A stretch of 64,000 bases of DNA from Ilyomonas sp965219515 (GTDB lineage: Bacteria; Bacteroidota; Bacteroidia; Chitinophagales; Chitinophagaceae). The notes under the pieces were generated by a model. That model saw only the letters and a list, made by a program, of their open reading frames with translations. It was not told where the DNA came from and ran no database searches. The stretch lies in contig OZ244776.1 in assembly GCA_965219515.1 (NCBI GenBank), positions 434,001 to 498,000 on the forward strand, given 5' to 3'. A program made the position numbers and the translations under genes. Positions 42,041 to 50,882 of this stretch are shown in pieces (positions within the stretch are counted from its first letter, which is position 1; each line of letters begins with the position of its first letter).

Positions 42041-43327
42041 ATGGCGATAGCCATTGAGGTAGAAAATTTATCGAAACAGTACCGGCTGGGCAAAATCGGC
42101 ACCGGCTCTCTGGCGCACGATGTGAACCGCTGGTGGCATACCGTGCGCGGCAAAGAAGACCCGTATTTAAAAATAGGAGAGGTGAACGACCGTACGCAGG
42201 CGGGAACCAGCGAATACGTGTGGTCGTTACGGGATATTAATTTTAAAATAGAGCAGGGCGATGCGGTGGGCATTATCGGCAGGAACGGGGCGGGGAAAAG
42301 TACGCTGTTAAAAATTTTGAGCCGGGTTACGGCACCCACCACCGGCTCCATCAATATCAAAGGGCGCGTAGCGAGTTTATTAGAAGTTGGTACTGGCTTT
42401 CATCCGGAACTATCCGGCAGAGAAAACATCTTCCTCAATGGCGCGATATTAGGGATGCGCAAAGCGGAAGTGAAGCGAAAGTTTGATGAAATTGTTGATT
42501 TCTCAGGTGTAGAACGGTATATTGATACACCTGTAAAACGGTATAGCAGTGGTATGTATGTAAGATTGGCTTTTGCAGTAGCTGCACATTTGGAAAGTGA
42601 GATTTTAATTGTAGATGAAGTGTTAGCTGTAGGTGATGCAGAATTTCAGAAGAAATGCTTGGGAAAAATGGATCAGGTAAGTAAAGGAGAAGGTAGAACT
42701 CTTTTGTTCGTAAGCCATAATATGGGTTCGATAAAAACACTCTGTGATAAAGGAACGGTTTTACATAACGGGCAGCTTATTTTTAGTGGTTTAATTGAAC
42801 AAGCGATAGATAATTATATCAGCAATAAAGAAGAACAAACAAATGACGTCTCGGAAGTCTGTTTTGAACAAAGAAACGAAGTTATTAACATAACAAAAGT
42901 CCGGATGCTAAATAGTAAACATGAAATTACCAATAAATTTTTATTTGGAGAACCCATTTCCGTTGAACTTACAGTTAAGAGTAAAACAAAAATGAATGGT
43001 ATTTCCTTAGTAGTAGGAATAGACGATAAAACAAACAATAGAATTTTCACAAGTATCAGTGATGAAATAAATCAGGTTTACAATTTTGAGCAAAATGAAG
43101 AAAAAATAATTGTGGTTTCCTATACAGACAACCTTGTGCTAAGTCCAAATACATACAGCCTGATGGTTTCAGTAAGATCTGGTCATTCTTCATTTTATAA
43201 TAGTTATTCTGATATCATGACGTTGCAAATTTCTGAAATCACATATAATAATATCATACCACACAAACGAAACTTTGGCTATGTAAGAATAAATCCACAA
43301 TGGAGAGAATTACAAAATTTTAATTGA
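42041..43327 (+). CDS. Polysaccharide ABC transporter ATPase with C-terminal glycan-binding domain (Wzt-like)
   Basis: A 428-residue ATPase. Walker A is GRNGAGKST, the signature is YSSGMYVRLAFAV, Walker B is ILIVDEVLAVGD and the H-loop is LFVSHNM; ATPase residues run to about 270. The rest (VINITKVRMLNSKHEIT..FGEPISVELTVKSKTKMNG...) is a Wzt_C-type beta-sandwich that in known systems recognises the terminal modification of the finished chain. Base composition changes within the gene: the first 300 nt have about 50 percent GC, while the C-terminal part drops to about 30 percent (27 percent in 43021-43080), continuing into the next gene. This points to a recombination junction that swaps specificity domains together with the downstream cluster. 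Confidence 0.92.
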   Translation: MAIAIEVENLSKQYRLGKIGTGSLAHDVNRWWHTVRGKEDPYLKIGEVNDRTQAGTSEYVWSLRDINFKIEQGDAVGIIGRNGAGKSTLLKILSRVTAPTTGSINIKGRVASLLEVGTGFHPELSGRENIFLNGAILGMRKAEVKRKFDEIVDFSGVERYIDTPVKRYSSGMYVRLAFAVAAHLESEILIVDEVLAVGDAEFQKKCLGKMDQVSKGEGRTLLFVSHNMGSIKTLCDKGTVLHNGQLIFSGLIEQAIDNYISNKEEQTNDVSEVCFEQRNEVINITKVRMLNSKHEITNKFLFGEPISVELTVKSKTKMNGISLVVGIDDKTNNRIFTSISDEINQVYNFEQNEEKIIVVSYTDNLVLSPNTYSLMVSVRSGHSSFYNSYSDIMTLQISEITYNNIIPHKRNFGYVRINPQWRELQNFN

Positions 43328-43524
43328 TTTAAAAAAATTAAAAAATAAAATTACCATATCAGATTATTCTACCTTAAACTTTAAGCCATAGATAAAATTG
43401 AAATAATCACTTCTATAAATGCGATTAAAAGTAGGTCAGAATAGTGTACTAATTATCTATGATACAATTCATAGGGTATGTTTATGGTTGTTGATTCATT
43501 AATATAGTTTGTCTCAAAGTTTTT

Positions 43525-44313
43525 ATGTACAATCTCTTAATATTAGGTTCTGGAAGAAGTGGTACCAGTATGATAACCGGCTCTTTGGCAAATAACGGTT
43601 ATAATTTTGGTGATGATTTTTCATATTTAGGAAAAAACGTTGCGAATCCTAAAGGCTTTTTCGAAGACTATGAAGTAAATACTATTAATGAAGATATTTT
43701 AGCACTACATGTAATTCATATACCAGAGAAACTTAGAAAGGTTTTTTTTCCTTCAACAACATTTTACAGATCGCGTTGGTTAGCGAGAATTTCAAAAAAT
43801 AAGTCAATTTATAAATCAAGTTTACAAATTGATGAAAAAATTAAAAATCTTCTTTTAAAAACTCCATTTTGTTTTAAAGACCCAAGATTCAGTTACACTT
43901 TACCAGTCTGGCTTAGAAATATAAGCTCTGATACCAAATTCGTAGTTGTGTTTCGCGAGCCTGAGAAAACGGCTGAGAGTATTGTGAGAGAATGCAACGA
44001 ATCAAAGAATTTGTCGCGGTTAAAAATGAACAAAAAAATTGCTTTACAAATCTGGTATTGTATGTATAGTCATATTTTACGCAATTATAAAACCTATCCC
44101 GCTAAGGATAAATGGTTTTTTATTCATTATGATCAAATTTTTGATAATCAAATTTTAGAATCGCTGGAGCATTTTACGGGAGCCGTTATCAAAACCGATT
44201 TTGCTGAGAAAAGATTAAGCAGAACTAATGAAATGGTATCTCTTTCTCATAAAAAAAGTGCGGCTATATATTCGTCTTTATGCAAATTGGCTTCTTATAA
44301 ATTGGAAAAATAA
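43525..44313 (+). CDS. Sulfotransferase-fold protein (1 of 4)
   Basis: A 262-residue protein with the sulfotransferase PAPS sites. The 5'-phosphosulfate loop is LILGSGRSGTSMITGSL (residues about 4-20) and the 3'-phosphate site is KFVVVFREPEKTAESIVREC. A PRFSYTLPVWL segment lies between. Sulfotransferases move sulfate from PAPS to sugar hydroxyls. The gene is very AT-rich, follows the Wzt C-terminus and precedes a glycosyltransferase, so a capsular sugar is the likely acceptor. Its best relatives may be annotated as P-loop or sulfotransferase family; activity is inferred. Confidence 0.75.
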   Translation: MYNLLILGSGRSGTSMITGSLANNGYNFGDDFSYLGKNVANPKGFFEDYEVNTINEDILALHVIHIPEKLRKVFFPSTTFYRSRWLARISKNKSIYKSSLQIDEKIKNLLLKTPFCFKDPRFSYTLPVWLRNISSDTKFVVVFREPEKTAESIVRECNESKNLSRLKMNKKIALQIWYCMYSHILRNYKTYPAKDKWFFIHYDQIFDNQILESLEHFTGAVIKTDFAEKRLSRTNEMVSLSHKKSAAIYSSLCKLASYKLEK

Positions 44314-44342
44314 ATGATGAAAAAATCTGAATCCAAAGGGTT

Positions 44343-45461
44343 ATGAAAGTCCTCTTTATATCGCATGATGCGAATAGAACGGGTGCTACCATCGTTTTAA
44401 AGCATCATCTAAATGCGTTACGGAAAAACGGTCTGATAGATTTTGATATCGCTTTTTTAAAAGGCGGTGTGTTGGAAAACGAATTTTCTAAAATAGCAAA
44501 TATCTTTTTTCTAAAAAAGCCGGAACTTTCCTTTTTGAAACGCGGTTTAAAAAAAATAAAACTCATTTCCAATGCTCCTTATCAATCATTGAACACAACA
44601 AAATACAATATTGTTTACGGAAACACAGCTGTTACCTGCGAATATTTAAACTTTGTTAAGCAAAAAAATGAATCCTGTGTAACTATCTGCCATGTTCATG
44701 AAATGGATTATAGTATCAAGTATTATATCGGAAAACAAAAGTTTACAAACGCAGCCAAGCGCATTGATTTATTTGTTGCGGCTTCACTACAGGTGAAGGA
44801 CAACCTGGTACAGAATTACGGCATTCGGAAAGAGAAAATTATTATTCATTACGAATATATTCCGATACAAAATCAGATTCTTACAAACAGCACATTACAC
44901 CATAATAAATTAAAAATATGTGGTTGCGGTACGGTAGATTGGCGAAAAGGGATTGATGTTTTTATCAGAGCGGCATACCAGTTAAAAAAAAGAGTTAATC
45001 CGGATGCCTTTCATTTTTATTGGCTCGGTGCCAATAAATCTACGCTCGACTATGAAAGAGCTTTGTTTGATATTGAAAAGTTAGGGATAAGCGATCAAAT
45101 ATCTTTAATAGAAAACATACCGGCTCCCTTAGAGATAATAAAAGATTGTAACCTGTTTTTTTTATCTTCCCGGGAAGATCCGTTTCCTCTGGTTTGCTTA
45201 GAAGCGGCATCGGCAGGACTTCCGATTGTTTGTTTTGAAGGTTCAGGCGGAATGACTGAATTTGTAAACTCTTCAAACGGATGGACGATTCCTTACCTCG
45301 ACACCGATGTATTTGCTGACTTGTGTATTAACCTGATGCAGTCAACAAACAATGAACTTTATGTAAAGGGACGCAAGGCTGCCGAGGACGTAAAAAACTT
45401 TGACATTGAAATTGGTGCTAAAAAGCTGGAACAAATTCTTTTGCAGTATAAAAAACATTGA
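44343..45461 (+). CDS. Glycosyltransferase family 4
   Basis: A 372-residue GT-B enzyme. The N-domain starts KVLFISHDANRTGATIVLKHHLNAL. The donor-binding C-domain contains FLSSREDPFPLVCLEAASAGLPIVCFEGSGG, with the E-x7-E motif (EDPFPLVCLE). It would transfer a nucleotide-sugar-derived residue to the growing lipid-linked glycan. The gene starts 29 bp after the sulfotransferase gene. Donor and linkage are unknown. Confidence 0.87.
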   Translation: MKVLFISHDANRTGATIVLKHHLNALRKNGLIDFDIAFLKGGVLENEFSKIANIFFLKKPELSFLKRGLKKIKLISNAPYQSLNTTKYNIVYGNTAVTCEYLNFVKQKNESCVTICHVHEMDYSIKYYIGKQKFTNAAKRIDLFVAASLQVKDNLVQNYGIRKEKIIIHYEYIPIQNQILTNSTLHHNKLKICGCGTVDWRKGIDVFIRAAYQLKKRVNPDAFHFYWLGANKSTLDYERALFDIEKLGISDQISLIENIPAPLEIIKDCNLFFLSSREDPFPLVCLEAASAGLPIVCFEGSGGMTEFVNSSNGWTIPYLDTDVFADLCINLMQSTNNELYVKGRKAAEDVKNFDIEIGAKKLEQILLQYKKH

Positions 45462-45561
45462 GAAGCATTTAATTTAAATTAAAAAAATAGAAAGACATCA
45501 TGCTTTTTTTAAAATTCAGAATTTATCATTATCGTAAAACGAAATTTTTTTTATAAGCATA

Positions 45562-46620
45562 ATGGCAAACAACATCAGATGCATCGCTTACTATCTGCCG
45601 CAGTTTCATCCTATACCGGAAAATGATGAATGGTGGGGTAAGGGCTTTACCGAATGGACAAATGTAACGAAGGCTAAACCGATGTTTGCAGGTCATATAC
45701 AGCCAAAGCTGCCGGCCGATTTAGGATTTTATGATTTAAGATTGCGCGAAACAAGAGAAGCGCAGGCAAATCTGGCAAAGACTTATGGAATAGAGGGATT
45801 TTGTTACTGGCATTATTGGATGGGAAACGGAAAACGGATACTCGAACGTCCGTTTAATGAAGTATTGGAAAGCGGGCAACCTGATTTTCCGTTTTGTGTA
45901 GCCTGGGCCAACCACGACTGGACCGGCCATTGGTTTGGTAATTTTGCAAAAACTTTGTTGAAACAGGAATACGGCGGAAAAAAAGAATACGCCGAACATT
46001 TTTCATGCCTCCACAAAGCATTTTCAGATTCCCGGTATATTACGGTAGATGATAAGCCGTTATTTTACATTTACAGAGCATTCGCTTTGCCAAATCCCAC
46101 GGAGTTTACCGATTACTTCAGGGAATTGGCGCATCAGCACGGTTATAAAGGATTGTATATGATTACAGAAAGCGCTTCGCCGGAGCAAGTGAAATCGTTT
46201 GGGTTAGACGGTGCTGTATTTCCGCGTCATCGTGAAATCGGAATGCAAAAACCGAAGGGAATAAGAAAAGTTTACAAAAGATTCAGCAAAAATCATTTGC
46301 AGGTATATGAATATAAAAAAGCGATGAAATTTTTTTTGAAAGATCACTATAATAACGATGAGTTTCCATGTATTATTCCCAACTGGGATTCTACACCAAG
46401 ATTGGGCAAAAAAGGGCTTGTTCTTAACAATGTATCACCATCTTTGTTTAAAGAACATTTGCTTGAGGTAAAGAAGAAGTTAGAAAGTCATTCGGCTCAG
46501 CATCGGATCGCTTTTATAAAATCGTGGAACGAATGGGCAGAAGGAAATTATATGGAACCTGATATAAGGGAAGGACACATTTATCTTCAGACATTACAAG
46601 AAACAATCATTAACCAATAG
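45562..46620 (+). CDS. WbsX-like / GH99-like TIM-barrel protein
   Basis: A 352-residue protein beginning IRCIAYYLPQFHPIPENDEWWGKGFTEWTNV, the unmistakable WbsX opening, followed by GFCYWHYWMGNGKRILERPFNEVL, FCVAWANHDWTGHWFG, KPLFYIYRAF and the closing FIKSWNEWAEGNYMEPD. WbsX proteins occur in O-antigen and capsule clusters and share the fold of GH99 endo-mannanases and related glycosidases. Whether they act as hydrolases or transferases is not settled. Cytoplasmic location is predicted, with no signal peptide. The stop is 4 bp before the next start. Confidence 0.9.
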   Translation: MANNIRCIAYYLPQFHPIPENDEWWGKGFTEWTNVTKAKPMFAGHIQPKLPADLGFYDLRLRETREAQANLAKTYGIEGFCYWHYWMGNGKRILERPFNEVLESGQPDFPFCVAWANHDWTGHWFGNFAKTLLKQEYGGKKEYAEHFSCLHKAFSDSRYITVDDKPLFYIYRAFALPNPTEFTDYFRELAHQHGYKGLYMITESASPEQVKSFGLDGAVFPRHREIGMQKPKGIRKVYKRFSKNHLQVYEYKKAMKFFLKDHYNNDEFPCIIPNWDSTPRLGKKGLVLNNVSPSLFKEHLLEVKKKLESHSAQHRIAFIKSWNEWAEGNYMEPDIREGHIYLQTLQETIINQ

Positions 46621-46624
46621 CAAT

Positions 46625-47584
46625 TTGATCTGTTCAATCATCATACGTTCCTATAACGAAGAGCGACACATTGGTCGTTTACTGAAAGGTATAAATTCTT
46701 TGCACCTGCCGGAGAACGTATCATTGGAGGTCATCGTGGTTGATTCCGGTTCAACCGATGCAACGGTAGCCATAGCAGAAAAGAGAGGCGCTAAAATTGT
46801 TTCCATTCACCCGTCCGAGTTTTCTTTTGGCAGAGCATTAAACCGGGGCTGCGCTGCGGCAAAAGGCGATATTTTGGTATTTGCTTCGGCGCATGTGTAT
46901 CCGGTTTTTACAGACTGGATCACCAAATTAATGCAGCCATTTGAAAATCATGCCATCGCATTGGTCTATGGAAAGCAAATTGGAAATCATCAAACAAAAT
47001 TTTCAGAACACCAGGTGTTTAAAAAATGGTTTCCCGCACAATCCAATTACAATCAAAGTACACCGTTTTGCAATAACGCCAATTGCGCCATCCGAAAATC
47101 GCTCTGGCAAGCGCAATGTTTTGATGAAACGCTAACCGGGTTGGAAGATTTGGACTGGGCGCAAAAAATAATGAAAAATCGCTATCAGATCGCTTATGAA
47201 GCCAATGCACCCATTGTTCATGTTCACGAAGAAACGGCTCAAAAAATAGAGAACAGGTATCAGCGGGAAGCCATTGCATTCAAACAAATTTTTCCGAAAA
47301 TTCAATTCGGCTATTGGGATTTTATCAAAATGTTTACCGGCAATTCTTTGTCCGATTTTCTAGTGGCGCTAAAACAACGCAAACTGAAAAAGCAATTTAA
47401 AAATATTGTCATTTTCAGATACATGCAGTTTTACGGTACTTATCTGGGACACAGGCAAAAAGGAGAATTAACAAAAGAGTTAAGAAGCCGTTTTTATTAT
47501 CCGAACAAAATTGCCAGCCGGGAAAAGGAAAATATTTTATTACGCAACCAGCATAAAATCATTTATCACAATGAAGAATTATAA
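46625..47584 (+). CDS. Glycosyltransferase family 2
   Basis: A 319-residue GT-A enzyme. ICSIIIRSYNEERHIGRLLKGI opens the nucleotide-binding fold, VIVVDSGSTDATVAIAEKRGAKIV follows, and the later GLEDLDWAQKIMKNRYQIAYEANAPIVHVHEETAQ carries the ED-type acceptor-site acid. The start must be TTG 46625, because no ATG precedes the conserved strand and the upstream gene ends 4 bp before. The stop lies 14 bp inside the next gene, which suggests translational coupling. Confidence 0.85.
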   Translation: MICSIIIRSYNEERHIGRLLKGINSLHLPENVSLEVIVVDSGSTDATVAIAEKRGAKIVSIHPSEFSFGRALNRGCAAAKGDILVFASAHVYPVFTDWITKLMQPFENHAIALVYGKQIGNHQTKFSEHQVFKKWFPAQSNYNQSTPFCNNANCAIRKSLWQAQCFDETLTGLEDLDWAQKIMKNRYQIAYEANAPIVHVHEETAQKIENRYQREAIAFKQIFPKIQFGYWDFIKMFTGNSLSDFLVALKQRKLKKQFKNIVIFRYMQFYGTYLGHRQKGELTKELRSRFYYPNKIASREKENILLRNQHKIIYHNEEL

Positions 47585-48254
47585 AATTGCTGCCATTGTT
47601 CCGATGCGGCACTCAAGCGAACGGGTGCCGGGAAAAAATTATCGTGATTTTGCGGGTAAGCCTCTCTTCTTTCATATCGTAGAAAGTCTTTTGAAGTCGA
47701 GGCTGGTAACGCAGGTAGTGATAGATACCGATAGCTCTCTGGTAATCGAATTGTGCGGTGCGCATTTTCCTGATGTAATTGTACTGGAAAGACCGAAGCA
47801 TTTGCGCGATGGCTCAATTCCGATGAACGATGTGTTGCTGAATATTATCAACCAGGTGCCAGCCGATTTTTATTTGCAAACGCATAGCACAAATCCGTTG
47901 TTAACAACCGAAACCATACAAAGCGCAATCGAAAAATTTTATGAAATTTACCCGATGCACGATTCTCTTTTTACCGTAACCAGAAGGCAGGTAAGGTATT
48001 GGGATGCGCTGGCGCGTCCGATAAACCACAATCAGAACATCTTGTTGCGCACGCAGGATTTGCCACCGGTATTTGAAGAAAATTCATGTATGTATCTGTT
48101 TTCAAAAGAAATTATTCAACGCAAACATAACCGCATCGGGGATCGTCCTTATCTATTTGAAATGCCTGAGATGGAAGCGCAGGATATAGATGTGGAATTA
48201 AATTTTCTGGTGGCTGAATTTTTATTTAAACAAACGCGGGGTGCAAAATCGTAG
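47571..48254 (+). CDS. Acylneuraminate-type cytidylyltransferase
   Basis: From ATG 47571 the protein has 227 residues and starts MKNYKIAAIVPMRHSSERVPGKNYRDFAGKPL, the NTP-binding signature of the CMP-NeuAc, CMP-Kdo and CMP-legionaminate synthetase family. DVIVLERPKHLRDGSIPMNDVLL and YLFSKEIIQRKHNRIGDRPYLFEMPEMEAQDIDVELNF follow. It would activate a keto-acid sugar as its CMP form. No NeuB-type synthase lies in the window. Its neighbours (2-hydroxyacid dehydrogenase, SDR, DUF115 protein) form a compact cassette. The longer start (47511) lies deep in the previous gene. Confidence 0.85.
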   Translation: MKNYKIAAIVPMRHSSERVPGKNYRDFAGKPLFFHIVESLLKSRLVTQVVIDTDSSLVIELCGAHFPDVIVLERPKHLRDGSIPMNDVLLNIINQVPADFYLQTHSTNPLLTTETIQSAIEKFYEIYPMHDSLFTVTRRQVRYWDALARPINHNQNILLRTQDLPPVFEENSCMYLFSKEIIQRKHNRIGDRPYLFEMPEMEAQDIDVELNFLVAEFLFKQTRGAKS

Positions 48255-48255
48255 T

Positions 48256-49188
48256 ATGAAAGTATTGGTAACCTGTCCTCCCATGAGGAATGCAATAGAA
48301 GAATTTAAGCCGGTTTTTCAGGAAAAAAATATTTCGTTGGTGTTGCCTGAAATGGTTCAGGTATTACCTGTTAAAAAATTATTGGAGATTGTTCCAACGG
48401 TAGATGCCTGGATTATCGGCGACGACCCTGCCACCGCCGAAGTGTTCGCTGCCGGAAAAGCGGGGCTATTGAAAGCCGCCGTAAAATGGGGCGTAGGAAC
48501 CGACAATGTTGACTTTGCTGCCGCCAAAAAATCAGGTATTCCTATATCTAACACACCTGCCATGTTTGGCGAAGAAGTGTCTGATATTGCGGTTGCTTAC
48601 CTGCTTGCGCTGGCCCGGCAAACGCATATAATTGACAAAAAAATTCATGAAGGCATTTGGTTTAAACCGCCGGGCGTTTCGTTGACGGGGAAAAAAGCAG
48701 CCGTAATCGGCTATGGCGATATAGGAAAAGCGACCGCGCGTAAACTGAAAGCTTTTAATTTGAATATTTCTGTTTACGACCCTTTTGCCAAAGAAGATAA
48801 TGATCTTACAAATTATAAATCGGAAGCGCAATTATCTGATGCCGTAAATGAAGCGCATTTTATTATTATAACCTGTGCCTTAACGCCAGATAACAAACAC
48901 ATGATTAATGGGGAAGTGTTAAAAAAACTGGCAGACAAGGCTTATGTAATTAATGTATCGCGCGGACCTTTATTAGACGAAAACGCATTGGTTAAATTTA
49001 TAAGGTCGGGCAAGATTGCGGGTGCAGGTCTTGATGTATTTGAAGTGGAACCGATACAAAACGATAATCCGCTTTTGCAGTTTGAGCAAATTATTTTAGG
49101 TTCTCACAATGGGTCAAATACAATAGAAGCGGTACGCAGGGCAAGCTACAAAGCAATCGAATTGCTGTTTGGTTTTCTCAATGTGTAA
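48256..49188 (+). CDS. D-2-hydroxyacid dehydrogenase family protein (phosphoglycerate-dehydrogenase-like)
   Basis: From ATG 48256 the protein has 310 residues. The NAD fold includes AAVIGYGDIGKATARKLKAF. The catalytic triad is placed as usual: Arg in VSRGPLLDENALV... (as in INVSRGPLLDE), Glu in FEVEPIQ and His in GSHNGSNTIEAVRR. KWGVGTDNVDFAAAKKSGIPISNTPAMFGEEVSD is the substrate region. The gene directly abuts the cytidylyltransferase stop (1 bp) in a sugar cassette, so it more likely makes or oxidises a glycan precursor than serine. Confidence 0.85.
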   Translation: MKVLVTCPPMRNAIEEFKPVFQEKNISLVLPEMVQVLPVKKLLEIVPTVDAWIIGDDPATAEVFAAGKAGLLKAAVKWGVGTDNVDFAAAKKSGIPISNTPAMFGEEVSDIAVAYLLALARQTHIIDKKIHEGIWFKPPGVSLTGKKAAVIGYGDIGKATARKLKAFNLNISVYDPFAKEDNDLTNYKSEAQLSDAVNEAHFIIITCALTPDNKHMINGEVLKKLADKAYVINVSRGPLLDENALVKFIRSGKIAGAGLDVFEVEPIQNDNPLLQFEQIILGSHNGSNTIEAVRRASYKAIELLFGFLNV

Positions 49189-49194
49189 AACAAA

Positions 49195-49935
49195 ATGATA
49201 AACATGAAAACAGCATTTATTACGGGTATAAAAGGGGGAATCGGGAAACTGCTGGCTAAAGGATTCAAGGATGCCGGCTATTTTGTAATCGGTCAGGATA
49301 AGCAGCCGGGAGAATCAGAAAATTGCGATTTGTATTATTCTTTCGACCTGTATGATTTTGCTGAGAAGCAGGATGTTAGAGAACATTATCAGAATATCTG
49401 GTTAACCGAAATTCCCAGGCTTGATGTGTTAATCAACAACGCGGCAACGCAGTTGCTGGGAAGTTTAAATGAATATTCATTGGCGTTATGGAACGAAAGC
49501 CTGGCTGTGAACCTGACGGTTCCGTTTTTGCTGATTCAAACCTTTTATAATCAACTGGTGGCAAGCCATGGCACGGTAATTAACATTGCCAGCATTCATC
49601 ATCAGCTTACCAAGCAGCGTTTTTTTGCGTATGCAACTACCAAAAGTGCGTTGATTGGTCTTACCAAATCGCTGGCGGTGGACGTGCAGGGCAAATTCAG
49701 AATCAATGCAATAAGCCCGGCTGCCATAGACACGCCCATGCTGCATGACGGCTTTAACAACGACGAAGCCAAAGTGCAACAATTAAACGCCATTCATCCT
49801 TCACTAAGAATCGGCAAGCCGCAGGAAGTAGCCAAGCTGGCTTTGCTGCTGGCAGAAGATGAATTGGGATTTATCAATGGCGCCAATCTGCAAATTGATG
49901 GCGGCATTAGCAATGTTTTAAAAGATTTGGAATAA
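49195..49935 (+). CDS. SDR family oxidoreductase in the CMP-sugar cassette
   Basis: A 246-residue short-chain dehydrogenase. TAFITGIKGGIGKLLAKGF is the cofactor loop, VLINNAATQLLGSL the NNA strand, INIASIHHQLTK with YATTK gives Ser-Tyr-Lys, and RINAISPAAIDTPMLHDGF the C-terminal region. ATG 49204 is an alternative start. It follows the hydroxyacid dehydrogenase by 6 bp. PtmA-like SDRs are paired with CMP-acid synthetases in legionaminate-type loci, and that is the closest precedent for this arrangement. Substrate is unknown. Confidence 0.85.
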   Translation: MINMKTAFITGIKGGIGKLLAKGFKDAGYFVIGQDKQPGESENCDLYYSFDLYDFAEKQDVREHYQNIWLTEIPRLDVLINNAATQLLGSLNEYSLALWNESLAVNLTVPFLLIQTFYNQLVASHGTVINIASIHHQLTKQRFFAYATTKSALIGLTKSLAVDVQGKFRINAISPAAIDTPMLHDGFNNDEAKVQQLNAIHPSLRIGKPQEVAKLALLLAEDELGFINGANLQIDGGISNVLKDLE

Positions 49936-49973
49936 TTGGCGATATACGTTTACCAAACAAGAACAAAAGAAAC

Positions 49974-50783
49974 ATGAGCAATGTAACAACCAATATTGAA
50001 TGGTGGCTGAAGCATAGAAAAGCCGGCATTCCGTTTCAGTTTAAGAAAGACAACAATTATATTGACTGGCATTATCATCATCGTCCGCAACTAAGTCAAT
50101 ATAAAAATATACATGCCGGAGAAGATTGCTTTATCATTGGCAACGGGCCTTCGCTAAACAAAACCAACCTGAGCTTACTGAACGATTATCATATATTCGG
50201 ACTCAACAAAATTCACCTGATTTTTGAAAAGCATCCACTCAAATTAAGCTATCATGTTACGGTAAACCCGCTGGTGATAGAGCAGATGCAACAGCAGTTA
50301 GAAGACAATACCTACAATTGCCCAAGTTTTCTTGCTTATCATTCATCCAAAGCGTTCACTTACAAAAACAAACAGGTGCATAAGCTGTTTACCAATGGGA
50401 GATGGTCGTTTTATCAAAGCCTTCTTCAGCCGATCTGCGAAGGTTATACGGTAACTTATGTAGCCATGCAGATAGCTTACTACATGGGTTTCAAAAATGT
50501 CTTCCTGGTTGGTGTTGATCATAATTTTCAGCAGAAAGGCAAACCCAACGAAGAGCAGTCATTTAAAGGAGACGATGTAAATCATTTTCATCCCGATTAT
50601 TTCAAAGGCATGCAATGGCATTTAGCCGACCTTGAAGGAAATGAAGCTTCCTATGCACTTGCCAGGCATGAGTTTCACACAGACGGAAGAAATATTTACG
50701 ACGCCACCGTAGATGGCAAGCTGAATATATTTACCAAACTTCCCTTCGACAAAGCTTTGGAGATGGCTAAAAAGAAAAAATAG
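49974..50783 (+). CDS. DUF115/MptE-like putative glycosyltransferase
   Basis: A 269-residue protein with DCFIIGNGPSLNKTNLSLLNDYHIFGLNKIH, the Rossmann-like opening shared by DUF115 (MptE-like) proteins and GT42 sialyltransferases. VTYVAMQIAYYMGFKNVFLVGVDHNFQQKG is its second conserved stretch. Positioned directly after a CMP-sugar cassette, it is a good candidate for the transferase of the CMP-activated acid, but the family also holds diphosphokinases. It is 38 bp downstream of the SDR gene. A few TTCATAA-like heptads occur after its stop (50785-50812). Confidence 0.72.
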   Translation: MSNVTTNIEWWLKHRKAGIPFQFKKDNNYIDWHYHHRPQLSQYKNIHAGEDCFIIGNGPSLNKTNLSLLNDYHIFGLNKIHLIFEKHPLKLSYHVTVNPLVIEQMQQQLEDNTYNCPSFLAYHSSKAFTYKNKQVHKLFTNGRWSFYQSLLQPICEGYTVTYVAMQIAYYMGFKNVFLVGVDHNFQQKGKPNEEQSFKGDDVNHFHPDYFKGMQWHLADLEGNEASYALARHEFHTDGRNIYDATVDGKLNIFTKLPFDKALEMAKKKK

Positions 50784-50882
50784 ATTCATAATTATAGATT
50801 TTGAATAATGACTTTCAAAAAATGCTATTTTAAATAGTTTTTTCATGAATCAAACAAGATTCCTGCATTGAAACAGAACGCA

